A stretch of DNA of 64,000 bases. Origin: Chryseobacterium sp. JV274. GTDB lineage: Bacteria > Bacteroidota > Bacteroidia > Flavobacteriales > Weeksellaceae. The notes under the pieces are model-generated. The model was not told where the DNA came from. It did no database searches and worked only from the letters and a program-made list of their open reading frames with translations. This document shows, piece after piece, positions 42,458-51,914 of this stretch. How positions within the stretch are numbered: position 1 is the first letter of the stretch; each line of letters begins with the position of its first letter. Made by a program: the position numbers and the translations under genes. The DNA lies in the NCBI RefSeq assembly GCF_903969135.1, contig NZ_LR824569.1, forward strand, positions 2,480,001 through 2,544,000, in the 5' to 3' direction.

Positions 42458-43462
42458 TTACAGGCCTTCCTCTTTTACTTTATTTTTGAAGGTTTCTATA
42501 GTTCCGGATAAAGACTCCAAAGACTTTCCTCCGGCGGCATTGATGTGTCCGCCTCCATTGAAATATTTTCTTGAGAATTGGTTTACATCCACATCATCTT
42601 TACTTCTGAACGAAATTTTAACAAAATCCTCATACAGATCTTCCATGAAAAATGCAGACATTTTTACGCCTCCAATGCTTAGACCATAGTTTACAAAACC
42701 TTCCGTATCTCCTTTCTGGAAGCCCAATTCTTTTAATTCGTTTCGTGTAAGGCTTAAAACAGCTACCGTTCCATCATTCACCACTTCTATTCTCCCCAGA
42801 ACCAAAGCAAGCAAATGCAGACGGGAAACAGTATTGGTATCCCAGGTATTGGATGTGATCATCGCCGGATCTGCACCATTTTCAATCAGGTTAGCAATAA
42901 TTCTGTGTGTCGTAGCACTGGTAGAACGAAAACGGAACCCTCCTGTATCAGTCATAATTCCGGTATAAAGACATTCTGCCATATCCTGATTCACCAGTTT
43001 CTCATCATTCATTGCTTCAATGAAATGATAGATCATCTGTGAAGTTGCCGGAATTACGGTATCAGAATAAACAAAATCAAATTTTTCCGGCTGCTGGTGG
43101 TGATCAATAAGAATTTTCTTCCCCTGAGCTTTCACCAGCCAATCTCCTAATAATCCAATTCGTGATGGAGAATTAAAATCCAGACAGAAAATAACATCTG
43201 CTCCTGCAATCATATCAGATGCCAGCTTTCTTTTATATTCTGCAATAATAACTTTTTTAGACTCCGGCATCCATTTCAGAAATTTCGGAAAATCATTAGG
43301 TACAATAACTTCAGCATGAATTCCTTTTGCTTTCAGATAGTGCTTCAATCCCAAACTTGAACCAATAGCATCTCCATCCGGGTTGTAATGGGTAAGGATA
43401 ACTATTTTGCTCTCTTGAGTAAGTAATGTATTGATATCTAAAAGTTCTGCTGGTGTAAACAT
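42458..43462 (-). CDS. nrnA: NrnA-type DHH phosphoesterase (oligoribonuclease / pAp phosphatase)
   Basis: The 334-residue enzyme degrades nano-RNAs and 3'-phosphoadenosine 5'-phosphate. The DHH domain has ILTHYNPDGDAIGSSLGL near the N-terminus, FCLDFNSPSR and LIDHHQQP (the DHH motif itself). TDTGGFRFRSTSATTH precedes the linker, and the DHHA1 domain ends FNGGGHINAAGG, the RNA-binding GGGH loop. It converges on the patatin gene and is upstream-divergent from rpmH. Confidence 0.93.
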   Translation of the reverse strand: MFTPAELLDINTLLTQESKIVILTHYNPDGDAIGSSLGLKHYLKAKGIHAEVIVPNDFPKFLKWMPESKKVIIAEYKRKLASDMIAGADVIFCLDFNSPSRIGLLGDWLVKAQGKKILIDHHQQPEKFDFVYSDTVIPATSQMIYHFIEAMNDEKLVNQDMAECLYTGIMTDTGGFRFRSTSATTHRIIANLIENGADPAMITSNTWDTNTVSRLHLLALVLGRIEVVNDGTVAVLSLTRNELKELGFQKGDTEGFVNYGLSIGGVKMSAFFMEDLYEDFVKISFRSKDDVDVNQFSRKYFNGGGHINAAGGKSLESLSGTIETFKNKVKEEGL

Positions 43463-43622
43463 CTGGTGTTTATTTTCGTTAAAATTAAAGTTTTCAAAGA
43501 TAGAGCTTTTATATAAATCATTTAAATATTATTTTTGCACAGAGAAATGGTATTCTTATCAGGGGTTTGCCATTCTTCAATAAAAAAACATTGCATTTAA
43601 TTTAAAAAAAAAATAATTAAAG

Positions 43623-43653
43623 TTTGTAACTTATAAAAATTTATATATCTTTG
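43623..43653 (+). promoter_or_regulatory. Promoter of rpmH
   Basis: TTTG (43623-43626), a 19-base spacer and TATCTTTG (43646-43653) match the Bacteroidota consensus exactly. The ATG lies 44 bases downstream. Confidence 0.85.
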
Positions 43654-43697
43654 CAACCTGAAAATTAATAGATTAATTACGATTTAAACATATAGTA

Positions 43698-43856
43698 ATG
43701 AGTAAAAGAACATTCCAGCCATCAGAAAGAAAAAAGAGAAACAAACACGGTTTCAGAGAAAGAATGTCTACGCCAAATGGAAGAAGAGTTTTGGCTGCGA
43801 GAAGAGCTAAAGGCAGAAAGAGTTTAACTGTAAGTGCTGCACGCGCTAAGAGATAA
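43698..43856 (+). CDS. rpmH: Ribosomal protein bL34
   Basis: A 52-residue ORF found by reading the frame. It is the basic bL34 protein of the large ribosomal subunit ([20 protein letters not shown] then [19 protein letters not shown], with an 8-residue tail). The extension at the C-terminus ([11 protein letters not shown]) is normal for flavobacteria. It has a consensus promoter and terminator of its own. The usual partner rnpA is not adjacent here. Confidence 0.97.
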   Translation: MSKRTFQPSERKKRNKHGFRERMSTPNGRRVLAARRAKGRKSLTVSAARAKR

Positions 43857-43880
43857 TCTTTTTATTATCATATACAAAAC

Positions 43881-43912
43881 ATGCTTGAGAAGTTTCTTTT
43901 CAGGCATTTTTT
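43881..43912 (+). terminator. Terminator of rpmH
   Basis: A 12-bp stem with two G-T wobbles (43881-43892 with 43896-43907), TTT loop, then a T-run. Confidence 0.87.
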
Positions 43913-44009
43913 GTTGTTAAAATTTACTAAAATTTAGGCTAGATCAACATCTTTTTCTATTTTTAAAAGTTGAAATATTTTTGTTAGAAACAGTCTTTAA
44001 AATTAAATT

Positions 44010-44720
44010 ATGCCACATACAAATATCTCCGGAGACAATATTATAAGTTTACAAAGCGCAAAGATTGCGCAAAAAAACTTCACTGTACTTTCTGATGTAA
44101 ATCTTAACATTAAAAAAGGTAGATTCTGCTATCTTATCGGAAAAACAGGTTCCGGAAAAAGTTCCCTTCTGAAAACGCTTTACGGACACATTCCATTGGC
44201 TTCAGGACACGGAACTGTTGTAGGATTTGACCTGGCAAAGCTAAAACCTTCTGATATCCCTAACCTAAGAAGAAAATTAGGAATTGTATTCCAGGATTTC
44301 CAGTTACTGTCTGACAGAACGGTTGAAAAAAACTTAAAATTTGTTCTTGAAGCAACAGGCTGGAATGATAAAGTAAAAATAGAAGACCGCATCAATGAGG
44401 TTTTGGGAAGCGTGAACATGAAAAGCAAAAAGCACAAAATGCCACACGAGCTTTCCGGAGGTGAACAGCAGCGTATTGCCATCGCAAGAGCTCTTCTTAA
44501 CCATCCAGATCTTATCTTGGCGGATGAGCCTACAGGAAACCTGGATCCTGAAACTTCCAACGAAATTATGACACTATTGAAGCAGGTTGCCCTTGAAAAT
44601 GGCGCTGCCGTAGTAATGGCAACACACGATTACCACATGATTCAAAACTTCCCTGGTGAAGCTATCAGATGTGAAGATGGAAAAGTATCCGTATTGGATA
44701 CAGCAGAATTGTTTGAGTAA
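44010..44720 (+). CDS. ftsE: Cell-division ATPase FtsE
   Basis: FtsE pairs with membrane protein FtsX to activate peptidoglycan hydrolases at the division site. The 236-residue product has Walker [11 protein letters not shown]-loop [17 protein letters not shown] (the FtsE-like form), signature LSGGEQQR, Walker [15 protein letters not shown] and switch MATHDYH. It lacks any membrane span. ftsX is not next to it, and that gene is often apart in flavobacteria. An alternative is a LolD-like ATPase, but the Q-loop region favours FtsE. TATTTTTG is at 43976-43983. Confidence 0.87.
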   Translation: MPHTNISGDNIISLQSAKIAQKNFTVLSDVNLNIKKGRFCYLIGKTGSGKSSLLKTLYGHIPLASGHGTVVGFDLAKLKPSDIPNLRRKLGIVFQDFQLLSDRTVEKNLKFVLEATGWNDKVKIEDRINEVLGSVNMKSKKHKMPHELSGGEQQRIAIARALLNHPDLILADEPTGNLDPETSNEIMTLLKQVALENGAAVVMATHDYHMIQNFPGEAIRCEDGKVSVLDTAELFE

Positions 44721-44787
44721 GAATTTAAAAATAGAGAGATTAAGAAATTCAGACTTACAGGATTTGTATAATAACCCTTTCTAATTT

Positions 44788-45480
44788 CTATTTAAAAACA
44801 TGAAACTCTTTGGTGAGTTCAAGATATTGGTCCGAGTATTGCCTCGGACTTTTTTCTATAATAAAGTCAGATTCATTGATTTCTTTCTCTTGTAATGAAA
44901 ACTCCAGAATCAACCTTTTAGCTTTTGAATTTTCAATTCCTTTGATATTAATCCTTCTGTGTAAAAACAGATGATTTTCTTTACCTATTGAAATAAAAAT
45001 TTCTCCGGCTTCAACAGGAATAATTACGGAAAAAATCCCGTTCTCAGATAATAATTGCGCCGAATTGGCAATTAACTGTCTGAAGTTTAATTCTACAGTC
45101 TGGCGTGCAATCTTGTCTTTTTCTGATCCTGATTCTTCAAAATATGGAGGATTAGAAACAACAAGATCAAACTGTTCTTCTGTCTCGAAAGTTTTAAAAT
45201 CCTGATGCCTGTTTTTTAGCCTTGCATGAAAGGGTGCATTTTCAAAATTAAGCTTAGTAAGCGCTGCTGCATCTTCGTTAATATCCAGTCCAAGAAAATA
45301 AGCCTGTGGATTTCTTTGCGCCAGCATTAAGGAGATCAGCCCTGTTCCCGTCCCGACTTCCAAAACACTGGAAGCGCCGTGAACATCCGCTAAAGCACCA
45401 AGCAGAACACCGTCTGTTCCTACACGGAAGACGTCTTTAGACTGTTCAATTTTAAATTGTTTAAATGTAAAAGGTTTCAC
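44788..45480 (-). CDS. trmN6: tRNA1(Val) A37 N6-methyltransferase
   Basis: TrmN6 (YfiC) methylates A37 of tRNA-Val. The 230-residue protein has the SAM-binding SSVLEVGTGTGLISLMLAQRNP and the catalytic NPPYF (in DLVVSNPPYFEESG), which marks N6-adenine methyltransferases. The N-terminal FTFKQFKIEQSKDVFRVGTDGVLLGALADV is typical of the YfiC/TrmN6 family. Its start overlaps the stop of the sensor kinase by one base, so the two may be translated together. Confidence 0.88.
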   Translation of the reverse strand: MKPFTFKQFKIEQSKDVFRVGTDGVLLGALADVHGASSVLEVGTGTGLISLMLAQRNPQAYFLGLDINEDAAALTKLNFENAPFHARLKNRHQDFKTFETEEQFDLVVSNPPYFEESGSEKDKIARQTVELNFRQLIANSAQLLSENGIFSVIIPVEAGEIFISIGKENHLFLHRRINIKGIENSKAKRLILEFSLQEKEINESDFIIEKSPRQYSDQYLELTKEFHVFK

Positions 45481-46934
45481 TATAAATTGGTAGGCAGTGT
45501 AATAATGAATGTAGAACCCTTTCCTACTTCGGATTTCACCGAGATTTCTCCTTTATAATCTTCAATCATCTTTCTTACCATAGATAGCCCCAGCCCCATT
45601 CCACTGCTTTTAGATGTAAAATTAGGTTCAAAGATTCTTTCGTACATACTTTCAGGAATTCCTATTCCGTTATCCTGAACAGAAATAATTACCCTTCTCT
45701 GATGCTGCTCCACATCTACATTGATGATCAGTTTTCTTTCATCACTTTCTGCCTGTTTTGCATTGGTAACAAGATTGGTTATAATCCTGGAAAGATAAAT
45801 TCTATCCATATTGATCATAATATTGGTCTTATTGGCATGCATAAAGATACTGTCGTCATTGAAGACACGGAGAATATCTTCAACCTCGGTATTCAGATTG
45901 ATAACCTCATTATTTTTTTCTGGGAGTTTCGCAAATTCTGAAAAGGCAGAAGCTACCGTTGCAATCAGATCTATCTGATCCACAATTGTTTTACTCATCT
46001 GTTTTACCCTTTCTCTGATATTCGGATCTTCCGGATCAAATTTTCTTTCAAAATTCTGAATGGTCAATTTCATCGGTGTCAACGGGTTTTTCACCTCATG
46101 AGCAACCTGCTTGGCCATTTCCCTCCAGGCTTCTTCAGAGGCTTTGAATCTAAGTCTTTCTTTCTGGTCCTGAATCTGCAGAATCATTCTGTTATAAGCT
46201 CTTGCCAAAGCATTAAGCTCATCATTTTTATAATATCTGATAGGGCGCATTTCATTTTCAAATAATGTAATACGGGTAATCATATCAGAGAATTTCGTAA
46301 TTGTTTTCGCAAGACTGTTGGACGTCACCCAGCTAATCCAGATACTAAACAGAATAAGAAATATATCGACTAAAAGAATATATTTTACATATTGATGAAG
46401 AACCTCCAGGTAAGCAGATTCATTATGATATAAAGGAATATAGACAATTCCGATCGGTTCCAGCTCATTATTTTTCAACAAAAGATATGAAGAAGTAAGT
46501 TTAGCATCTTTAGCAGCATCATAATTGATCATATCTACTCTTGCATCAGTAGACAGAATCTTGTTGATGATTTCGATAGGAATCGTTTTCTGCTCAACTA
46601 AAGCTTCATCTTTATTGGAAAGTAAATAGTTTCCTTTCAGATCGTAAATAAAAATGTCATGCTGATTGATATCCGCTATTTCGAAAATTTTATTTCCCAA
46701 AACTTCCGGAAGATCTTTTGTTTCAATAAGTGTCTGGCTTACCGCGTAGTCCAGATATCTCATTACAGCATTCGTCTTATCCTGCATATCGATATTACTT
46801 TGCTGCAGAGAGTGATTTCTCAGTACAAAATAAGGGACAAGCGACGTAGCTACAACACTTAAAAAACATACCAGCAGGAAACCGAAAAACACACGGTTCC
46901 TTAAGCTATATCCTTTATACTTATTAATCGACAT
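45480..46934 (-). CDS. Membrane sensor histidine kinase (NtrY-like, orphan)
   Basis: The 484-residue protein has membrane helices at about residues 14-38 and 183-204 around a periplasmic domain. A HAMP-type linker follows, then the dimerisation helix with the phospho-acceptor His279 (QVAHEVKNPLTPMKL). The HATPase domain has NLVTNAKQA, VQDNGIGIPES and SSGMGLGLSMV. The response regulator is not adjacent, so it probably signals to an unlinked partner. The signal sensed is unknown. It lies one base after ribE and overlaps trmN6. Confidence 0.9.
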   Translation of the reverse strand: MSINKYKGYSLRNRVFFGFLLVCFLSVVATSLVPYFVLRNHSLQQSNIDMQDKTNAVMRYLDYAVSQTLIETKDLPEVLGNKIFEIADINQHDIFIYDLKGNYLLSNKDEALVEQKTIPIEIINKILSTDARVDMINYDAAKDAKLTSSYLLLKNNELEPIGIVYIPLYHNESAYLEVLHQYVKYILLVDIFLILFSIWISWVTSNSLAKTITKFSDMITRITLFENEMRPIRYYKNDELNALARAYNRMILQIQDQKERLRFKASEEAWREMAKQVAHEVKNPLTPMKLTIQNFERKFDPEDPNIRERVKQMSKTIVDQIDLIATVASAFSEFAKLPEKNNEVINLNTEVEDILRVFNDDSIFMHANKTNIMINMDRIYLSRIITNLVTNAKQAESDERKLIINVDVEQHQRRVIISVQDNGIGIPESMYERIFEPNFTSKSSGMGLGLSMVRKMIEDYKGEISVKSEVGKGSTFIITLPTNL

Positions 46935-46935
46935 T

Positions 46936-47520
46936 CTACTTTTTAATTAACCTAGCAATATACTTACCAATGATATCAAATTCCAGGTTTACTTTATCAC
47001 CAATTTTCAAATGTTTCATATTGGTAAATTCCCATGTATAAGGAATAATGGCTACAGAAAACTGAGTATCTTCACTTTTTGCAACTGTAAGACTGATTCC
47101 ATTTACCGTGATTGACCCCTGAGGTACCGTTACAAAACTTCCGTCTTGATCATATTTCATGGTAATAAAATAGCTTCCGTCCTTATTTTCAATACCCACA
47201 ACTTCACCGGTTTTATCAACGTGTCCCTGAACGATATGTCCATCCAGTCTTCCGTCCATCTTCATACAGCGCTCCAAATTCACAACGGTTCCCAATTCCC
47301 ATTTTCCAAGATTGGTTTTTTCCAGTGTTTCGTTGATTGCGGTTACCACATATTGATTGTCTTTTATTTCAACAACTGTAAGGCAACAGCCGTTGTGTGC
47401 AAGACTCTGGTCTATTTTTAATTCGTTTGTAAAGGGGCATGTCAAGGTAAAATCTATATTGCTTCCTTTTTCTTCAATCTTCTCAATAACACCAACTGCT
47501 TCAATAATTCCTGTGAACAT
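46936..47520 (-). CDS. ribE: Riboflavin synthase
   Basis: The enzyme dismutates two molecules of 6,7-dimethyl-8-ribityllumazine to riboflavin. The 194-residue product has the tandem lumazine-binding repeats that begin MFTGIIEAVGVIEKIEEKG and continue GRLDGHIVQGHVDKTGEVVG, with GCCLTVVEI and NGISLTVAKS as the matching second strands. No FMN riboswitch is seen upstream. A -7 box TATCTTTG (47562-47555, minus strand) overlaps the region before divergent pdxA. It is the first gene of a run with the sensor kinase and trmN6. Confidence 0.95.
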   Translation of the reverse strand: MFTGIIEAVGVIEKIEEKGSNIDFTLTCPFTNELKIDQSLAHNGCCLTVVEIKDNQYVVTAINETLEKTNLGKWELGTVVNLERCMKMDGRLDGHIVQGHVDKTGEVVGIENKDGSYFITMKYDQDGSFVTVPQGSITVNGISLTVAKSEDTQFSVAIIPYTWEFTNMKHLKIGDKVNLEFDIIGKYIARLIKK

Positions 47521-47568
47521 ATTATTTTTTGCTAAATTTGTAAATTATAATCTTCAAAGATAATCAAA

Positions 47569-48660
47569 ATGAGCCCAAAAAACCATAAAGTACGAGTAGG
47601 AATTTCAATCGGTGATTTCAACGGCATAGGCCCGGAGATCATTATGAAGTCTCTGAAAGACAAAACCATTACGGATTTTTTCACTCCTGTAATTTTTGGT
47701 TCGGGAAAATTATTCACTTATCAGAAAAATATTTTTAAGCTGAATCTTAATTTCAACTATATTAATGAGGCTTCGCAGGCTCAGGCAGGGAAACTTAATA
47801 TGCTTAACCTGACGAAGGAAAACGTTAATGTAGAACTGGGAGTTCCCACGGAAGAGTCCACCAAAATGGCTATTGATTCTTTGGAAGCAGCTACTGAAGC
47901 TTTGATAAAAGGAGAGATTGATGTTTTGGTAACCGCTCCTATCAACAAAGATGAAATGGTGAAAATGGGCTTTAAACATGCCGGACATACAGGATATTTT
48001 GAAGAGAAATTCAGCAAAAAGGGATTAATGTTCCTTGTAACTGAAGATCTTAAAGTAGCTGTATCCACACACCATATTCCAATTGCACAGGTCGCTGAAA
48101 ATATTTCCAAGGAAAAAATAAAGAAACAGATCAGAGTTCTGAACCAAACCCTTATAGAAGATTTTTGTATCCAAAAGCCTAAAATTGCCGTATTGGGATT
48201 AAATCCTCATGCCGGAGATGGTGGTGTTATTGGAAATGAAGAAATTGAAATCATCAGCCCGGCAATCAAAGAACTTTCGGACAACGGAACATTGGCATTT
48301 GGCCCTTTCCCGGCAGACAGCTTCTTCCAGCCAAGCAAATATAAAAATTTCGATGCGGTTTTAGCAATGTATCATGATCAGGGATTAGCTCCTTTCAAAA
48401 CCTTAGCATATGAAGAAGGTGTGAACTATACAGCAGGACTTCCTTTTATCAGAACTTCTCCGGATCACGGCGTAGCTTATGACATTGCAGGAAAAAATAT
48501 TGCTGATGAGCAGAGTTTTACGGAAGCAATATTTACAGCTATTAAAATTTTCAAGAACAGAAGTGAATACAGCGAACTTATGAACGACCGCATGCAGCCT
48601 AGAAAAATGGTTGTAGACAATGGAATAGACGAGGATCTACCGGATGAAACTGAAGGATAA
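47569..48660 (+). CDS. pdxA: 4-hydroxythreonine-4-phosphate dehydrogenase
   Basis: PdxA makes 3-amino-1-hydroxyacetone phosphate in the DXP-dependent vitamin B6 pathway. The 363-residue product has the family signature GISIGDFNGIGPEIIMKSL near the N-terminus, TAPINKDEM with HAGHTGYFEE (zinc and phosphate ligands), and the C-terminal AMYHDQGLAPFKTLAYEEG and RTSPDHGVAYDIAG. It is divergent from ribE across 48 bases with a TAAATTTG -7 box (47533-47540). Confidence 0.95.
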   Translation: MSPKNHKVRVGISIGDFNGIGPEIIMKSLKDKTITDFFTPVIFGSGKLFTYQKNIFKLNLNFNYINEASQAQAGKLNMLNLTKENVNVELGVPTEESTKMAIDSLEAATEALIKGEIDVLVTAPINKDEMVKMGFKHAGHTGYFEEKFSKKGLMFLVTEDLKVAVSTHHIPIAQVAENISKEKIKKQIRVLNQTLIEDFCIQKPKIAVLGLNPHAGDGGVIGNEEIEIISPAIKELSDNGTLAFGPFPADSFFQPSKYKNFDAVLAMYHDQGLAPFKTLAYEEGVNYTAGLPFIRTSPDHGVAYDIAGKNIADEQSFTEAIFTAIKIFKNRSEYSELMNDRMQPRKMVVDNGIDEDLPDETEG

Positions 48661-48701
48661 ATCTTTAAAACAAATTTTAAATTAATTTGTTTTAAATTTT
48701 A

Positions 48702-48732
48702 TTTGTTATTATAAAAAAAATGCATATTTTTG
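48702..48732 (+). promoter_or_regulatory. Promoter of yceD-rpmF
   Basis: TTTG (48702-48705), a 19-base spacer and TATTTTTG (48725-48732) match the consensus. The ATG is at 48745. Confidence 0.82.
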
Positions 48733-48744
48733 CACACTCATTTT

Positions 48745-49275
48745 ATGGACAAGTTAAGAAACTATGACGTAAGCTTTTCCGGACTAAAAAACGGAAAACA
48801 CGGGTTCAAGTTTGAGATAGATAAAACGTTCTTTCAATTATTTGACACTGAGCAGGAATTTACAAATCCTAGAATAGAAGTGAATATATCACTTGATAAA
48901 CACACTACTTTTTTAGAATTTGAGATTAAAATTAATGGATTGGTTGAATTGGTTTGTGATATTACAAACGAAGATTTTGACTATCCTATTGAGAATGAAA
49001 TCAAGATTTTGGTGAATTTCGGGGAAGAATATGATGACAGCAATGAAGATGTTATTACCATTCCTACCGCAGAGCATGCTTTCAATGTAGCACATTTGAT
49101 TTATGAAAATGTAATGCTTTCTATCCCGATGAAAAAGATTTCACCGAATGTAAGCAATGAAGATCTTGAAATTCTTGACCAGTTCAGTCCGAAAGATATT
49201 GAGAAAACAGAAGAGGAAGAACATGAAAGCGATCCCAGATGGGATGCTTTAAGAAAGTTAAGAGAGAATAATTAA
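48745..49275 (+). CDS. yceD: DUF177 (YceD) family protein
   Basis: YceD is the conserved partner gene of rpmF and is linked to 23S rRNA handling. The 176-residue protein starts MDKLRNYDVSFSGLKNGKHG and ends EESDPRWDALRKL-like (ESDPRWDALRKLRENN). DUF177 marks include the LVCDITNEDFDYPIENEI stretch and the acidic EEYDDSNEDV. The open frame reaches back to a TTG at 48730 inside the -7 box, so the ATG at 48745 was used. It is 67 bases upstream of rpmF, as usual. Confidence 0.87.
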   Translation: MDKLRNYDVSFSGLKNGKHGFKFEIDKTFFQLFDTEQEFTNPRIEVNISLDKHTTFLEFEIKINGLVELVCDITNEDFDYPIENEIKILVNFGEEYDDSNEDVITIPTAEHAFNVAHLIYENVMLSIPMKKISPNVSNEDLEILDQFSPKDIEKTEEEEHESDPRWDALRKLRENN

Positions 49276-49342
49276 ATAGAATAATTTAAATATGATGAGA
49301 TGATGAATCTCATCGCTCATCAATTAAAAAAGTTATTAGAAA

Positions 49343-49546
49343 ATGGCACATCCAAAGAGAAGACAGTCGTCGACAAGAAGAGATAAGAGAAGAACTCACT
49401 ACAAAGCTGTAGTTCCTCAATTAGCTAAAGATGCAACAACAGGAGAGCTTCACCTATACCACAGAGCTCACTGGCATGAAGGAAAACTTTACTACAGAGG
49501 TAAAGTAGTATTGGAAAAAGAAGTAGCTGCTACTGAAGAAAACTAA
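49343..49546 (+). CDS. rpmF: Ribosomal protein bL32
   Basis: The 67-residue protein begins [20 protein letters not shown], the conserved bL32 N-terminus, and continues with the [13 protein letters not shown] strand. The zinc-ribbon Cys residues of some L32 forms are absent (the C- variant). It follows yceD and ends just before a terminator. Confidence 0.97.
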   Translation: MAHPKRRQSSTRRDKRRTHYKAVVPQLAKDATTGELHLYHRAHWHEGKLYYRGKVVLEKEVAATEEN

Positions 49547-49583
49547 GAGTTGCTTTTCATTGAAAAAGCCTCGTTTTAATACA

Positions 49584-49620
49584 AAAACCGCCCAATTTTG
49601 ATAAAATTTGGCGGTTTTTT
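49584..49620 (+). terminator. Terminator of yceD-rpmF
   Basis: A long stem (49587-49600 with 49603-49617, one mismatch) and T-run to 49620. It directly precedes the accB promoter. Confidence 0.9.
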
Positions 49621-49621
49621 G

Positions 49622-49650
49622 TTGTTTTTTACGTTTTTTTGGTATCTTTG
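49622..49650 (+). promoter_or_regulatory. Promoter of accB-accC
   Basis: TTG (49622-49624), an 18-base spacer and TATCTTTG (49643-49650). The accB ATG is at 49674. Confidence 0.82.
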
Positions 49651-49673
49651 ACCCAAAATCAAATATCAAATTT

Positions 49674-50150
49674 ATGGACATTAAAGACATACAAAATCTT
49701 ATTAAGTTTGTATCTAAAGCTGAAGTTTCAGAAGTAAAATACAAGACTAAAGATTTCGAAATCACTATTAAAACTCCATTAGCTGGAAGCGACGCTGTAT
49801 ATGCACAGCCTGCAGTATATCACACTGCGCCACAAGCTGTAGCGGCTCCGGCACCTGTTGCAACTCCTGCTGCTGCTGAGAAAGCTGAAGCTGCATCTGA
49901 TGACAGCAAGTATGTAACAATCAAGTCTCCTATGATTGGTACTTTCTATAGAAAACCATCTCCTGATAAAGATGTATTTGTAAATGTAGGTGACGAAGTT
50001 TCTGTTGGTAAAGTAGTTTGCGTTATTGAAGCAATGAAGCTATTCAACCAGATTGAATCTGAAATCAGCGGAAAAATCGTTAAAATCTTAGTTGACGATG
50101 CTACTCCTGTAGAATATGACCAACCTTTATTCTTAGTAGATCCATCTTAA
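49674..50150 (+). CDS. accB: Biotin carboxyl carrier protein of acetyl-CoA carboxylase
   Basis: AccB carries biotin between the carboxylase and transferase of acetyl-CoA carboxylase in fatty acid synthesis. The 158-residue product has a short helical N-terminus (MDIKDIQNLIKFVSKAEVSE), an Ala/Pro linker (residues 45-75) and a biotinyl domain with EAMKL, where K122 takes biotin. The open frame starts at 49608 in the terminator, so the Met of MDIKDIQNL (49674) was used. It has a good promoter upstream and is 91 bases before accC. Confidence 0.95.
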   Translation: MDIKDIQNLIKFVSKAEVSEVKYKTKDFEITIKTPLAGSDAVYAQPAVYHTAPQAVAAPAPVATPAAAEKAEAASDDSKYVTIKSPMIGTFYRKPSPDKDVFVNVGDEVSVGKVVCVIEAMKLFNQIESEISGKIVKILVDDATPVEYDQPLFLVDPS

Positions 50151-50241
50151 GGAATTTTAGATTAAAGATTATAAATTTTAGATGAATCTTTTTCATTTAA
50201 AATAATTTAAAATTCAAAATTTATAATTTAAAATTTCGGAG

Positions 50242-51597
50242 ATGTTCAAAAAAATATTAATAGCCAATCGTGGCGAAATTGCAATGCGTATTTTACGTAC
50301 TTGTAAAGAAATGGGGATAAAAACCGTTGCGGTATACTCTACTGCTGATAAAGACAGTCTTCACGTAAGATTTGCTGATGAAGCGGTATGTATTGGCCCT
50401 GCAATGAGTAAAGACTCCTATCTTAAAATCCCTAACATTATTGCAGCTGCGGAAATTACCAATGCTGACGCTATTCACCCAGGGTATGGATTCTTATCTG
50501 AAAATGCTAACTTCTCAAGAATCTGTCAAAAGAACGGCATCAAATTTATTGGTGCTTCTCCTGAGCAGATTGAAAAAATGGGAGACAAAGCTAATGCTAA
50601 GGCTACCATGAAAGCTGCAGGTGTACCATGTGTACCAGGTTCTGACGGATTGATAGAATCTTACGAACACGCTGTAAAAGTGGCTGAAGAAACAGGATAC
50701 CCGGTAATGATCAAAGCAACTGCTGGTGGTGGTGGAAAAGGAATGAGAGCTGTTTGGAAAGCTGAAGACCTTAAAGATCACTGGGAGTCTGCCATTCAGG
50801 AAGCTGTAGCTGCCTTCGGAAACGGAGGGATGTATATGGAAAAACTGATTGAAGAGCCTAGACACATCGAAATTCAGGTTGCCGGTGACCAATTCGGTAA
50901 AGCATGCCACCTTTCTGAAAGAGACTGTTCTGTACAGAGAAGAAATCAGAAATTAACTGAAGAAACTCCTTCTCCTTTCATGACAGATGAACTTCGTGAG
51001 AAAATGGGTGATGCTGCCGTAAAAGCTGCTGAATTCATTGGGTACGAAGGTGTAGGAACTATCGAATTCCTTGTAGACAAGCATAGAAATTTCTATTTCA
51101 TGGAAATGAATACAAGAATCCAGGTAGAGCACCCTATTACTGAACAGGTAATTGATTATGACCTGATCAGAGAACAGATTCTTCTTGCTGCGGGAACTCC
51201 TATTTCAGGAATCAATTATTACCCTAAATTACATTCAATTGAGTGTAGAATCAACGCAGAAGATCCTTACGCAGATTTCAGACCATCTCCAGGAAAAATC
51301 ACAGGATTAAACATCCCTGGCGGACACGGAATCAGAGTAGATACTCACGTATATTCCGGATACAGCATTCCTTCCAACTATGACTCTATGATTGCTAAGC
51401 TTATCACAACGGCTCAAACCCGTGAAGAAGCTATTGCAAAAATGAGACGTGCTCTTGAGGAATTCTATATTGAAGGAGTAAAAACAACTATTCCTTTCCA
51501 CAGACAACTAATGGATAATGAAGATTATCTTGCAGGAAACTATACGACAAAATTCATGGAAGATTTTGTAATGGATAGAAAATATGATAATCACTAA
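50242..51597 (+). CDS. accC: Biotin carboxylase subunit of acetyl-CoA carboxylase
   Basis: AccC uses ATP and bicarbonate to carboxylate biotin on AccB. The 451-residue product starts [19 protein letters not shown]. Its ATP-grasp domain has [16 protein letters not shown] (ATP-binding loop), [32 protein letters not shown] (bicarbonate and metal site) and the C-terminal [12 protein letters not shown]. Complete. It is followed by a strong terminator. Confidence 0.97.
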   Translation: MFKKILIANRGEIAMRILRTCKEMGIKTVAVYSTADKDSLHVRFADEAVCIGPAMSKDSYLKIPNIIAAAEITNADAIHPGYGFLSENANFSRICQKNGIKFIGASPEQIEKMGDKANAKATMKAAGVPCVPGSDGLIESYEHAVKVAEETGYPVMIKATAGGGGKGMRAVWKAEDLKDHWESAIQEAVAAFGNGGMYMEKLIEEPRHIEIQVAGDQFGKACHLSERDCSVQRRNQKLTEETPSPFMTDELREKMGDAAVKAAEFIGYEGVGTIEFLVDKHRNFYFMEMNTRIQVEHPITEQVIDYDLIREQILLAAGTPISGINYYPKLHSIECRINAEDPYADFRPSPGKITGLNIPGGHGIRVDTHVYSGYSIPSNYDSMIAKLITTAQTREEAIAKMRRALEEFYIEGVKTTIPFHRQLMDNEDYLAGNYTTKFMEDFVMDRKYDNH

Positions 51598-51620
51598 GAT
51601 TATTTTAAAATATATAATGA

Positions 51621-51650
51621 AACTGCCTCAAAAAGAGGCAGTTTTTTTTT
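51621..51650 (+). terminator. Terminator of accC
   Basis: A 9-bp perfect stem (51621-51629 with 51635-51643), 5-base A loop, then T-run. Confidence 0.93.
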
Positions 51651-51914
51651 CCACCCATCATACAGTATCTCAGACTACATATCATAAAAACAATTAAAAG
51701 TAATCTATCGTTAATTATTTAATGAAAATTTAATAAAAATAAAATTCTGCCATAAGAAAGATATAAAACCTAAAACAACCTGTTGACAAAGAAAATATTT
51801 TTGACACCTCATTATTTTGCCTTAAAATCTACTTTAATTAGACCTCCGTACGACACAAGGTATTTGTTCAGGCATATCATTAATATTGTGTAAATTTGTT
51901 GAAAACCAAAATAT
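51651..51914. other. Gap before rocD
   Basis: No gene seen. A TAAATTTG box (51891-51898) lies 16 bases before the rocD ATG. A TTTG at 51863-51866 is 24 bases from it, longer than the usual spacer. Confidence 0.5.

Noticed and set aside
46936..47568. FMN riboswitch before ribE
   Set aside because: The gap to pdxA is only 48 bases and holds promoter boxes, too short for an RFN element.
49608..49673. N-terminal extension of accB to 49608
   Set aside because: It runs through the rpmF terminator and accB promoter and is unlike the AccB family.
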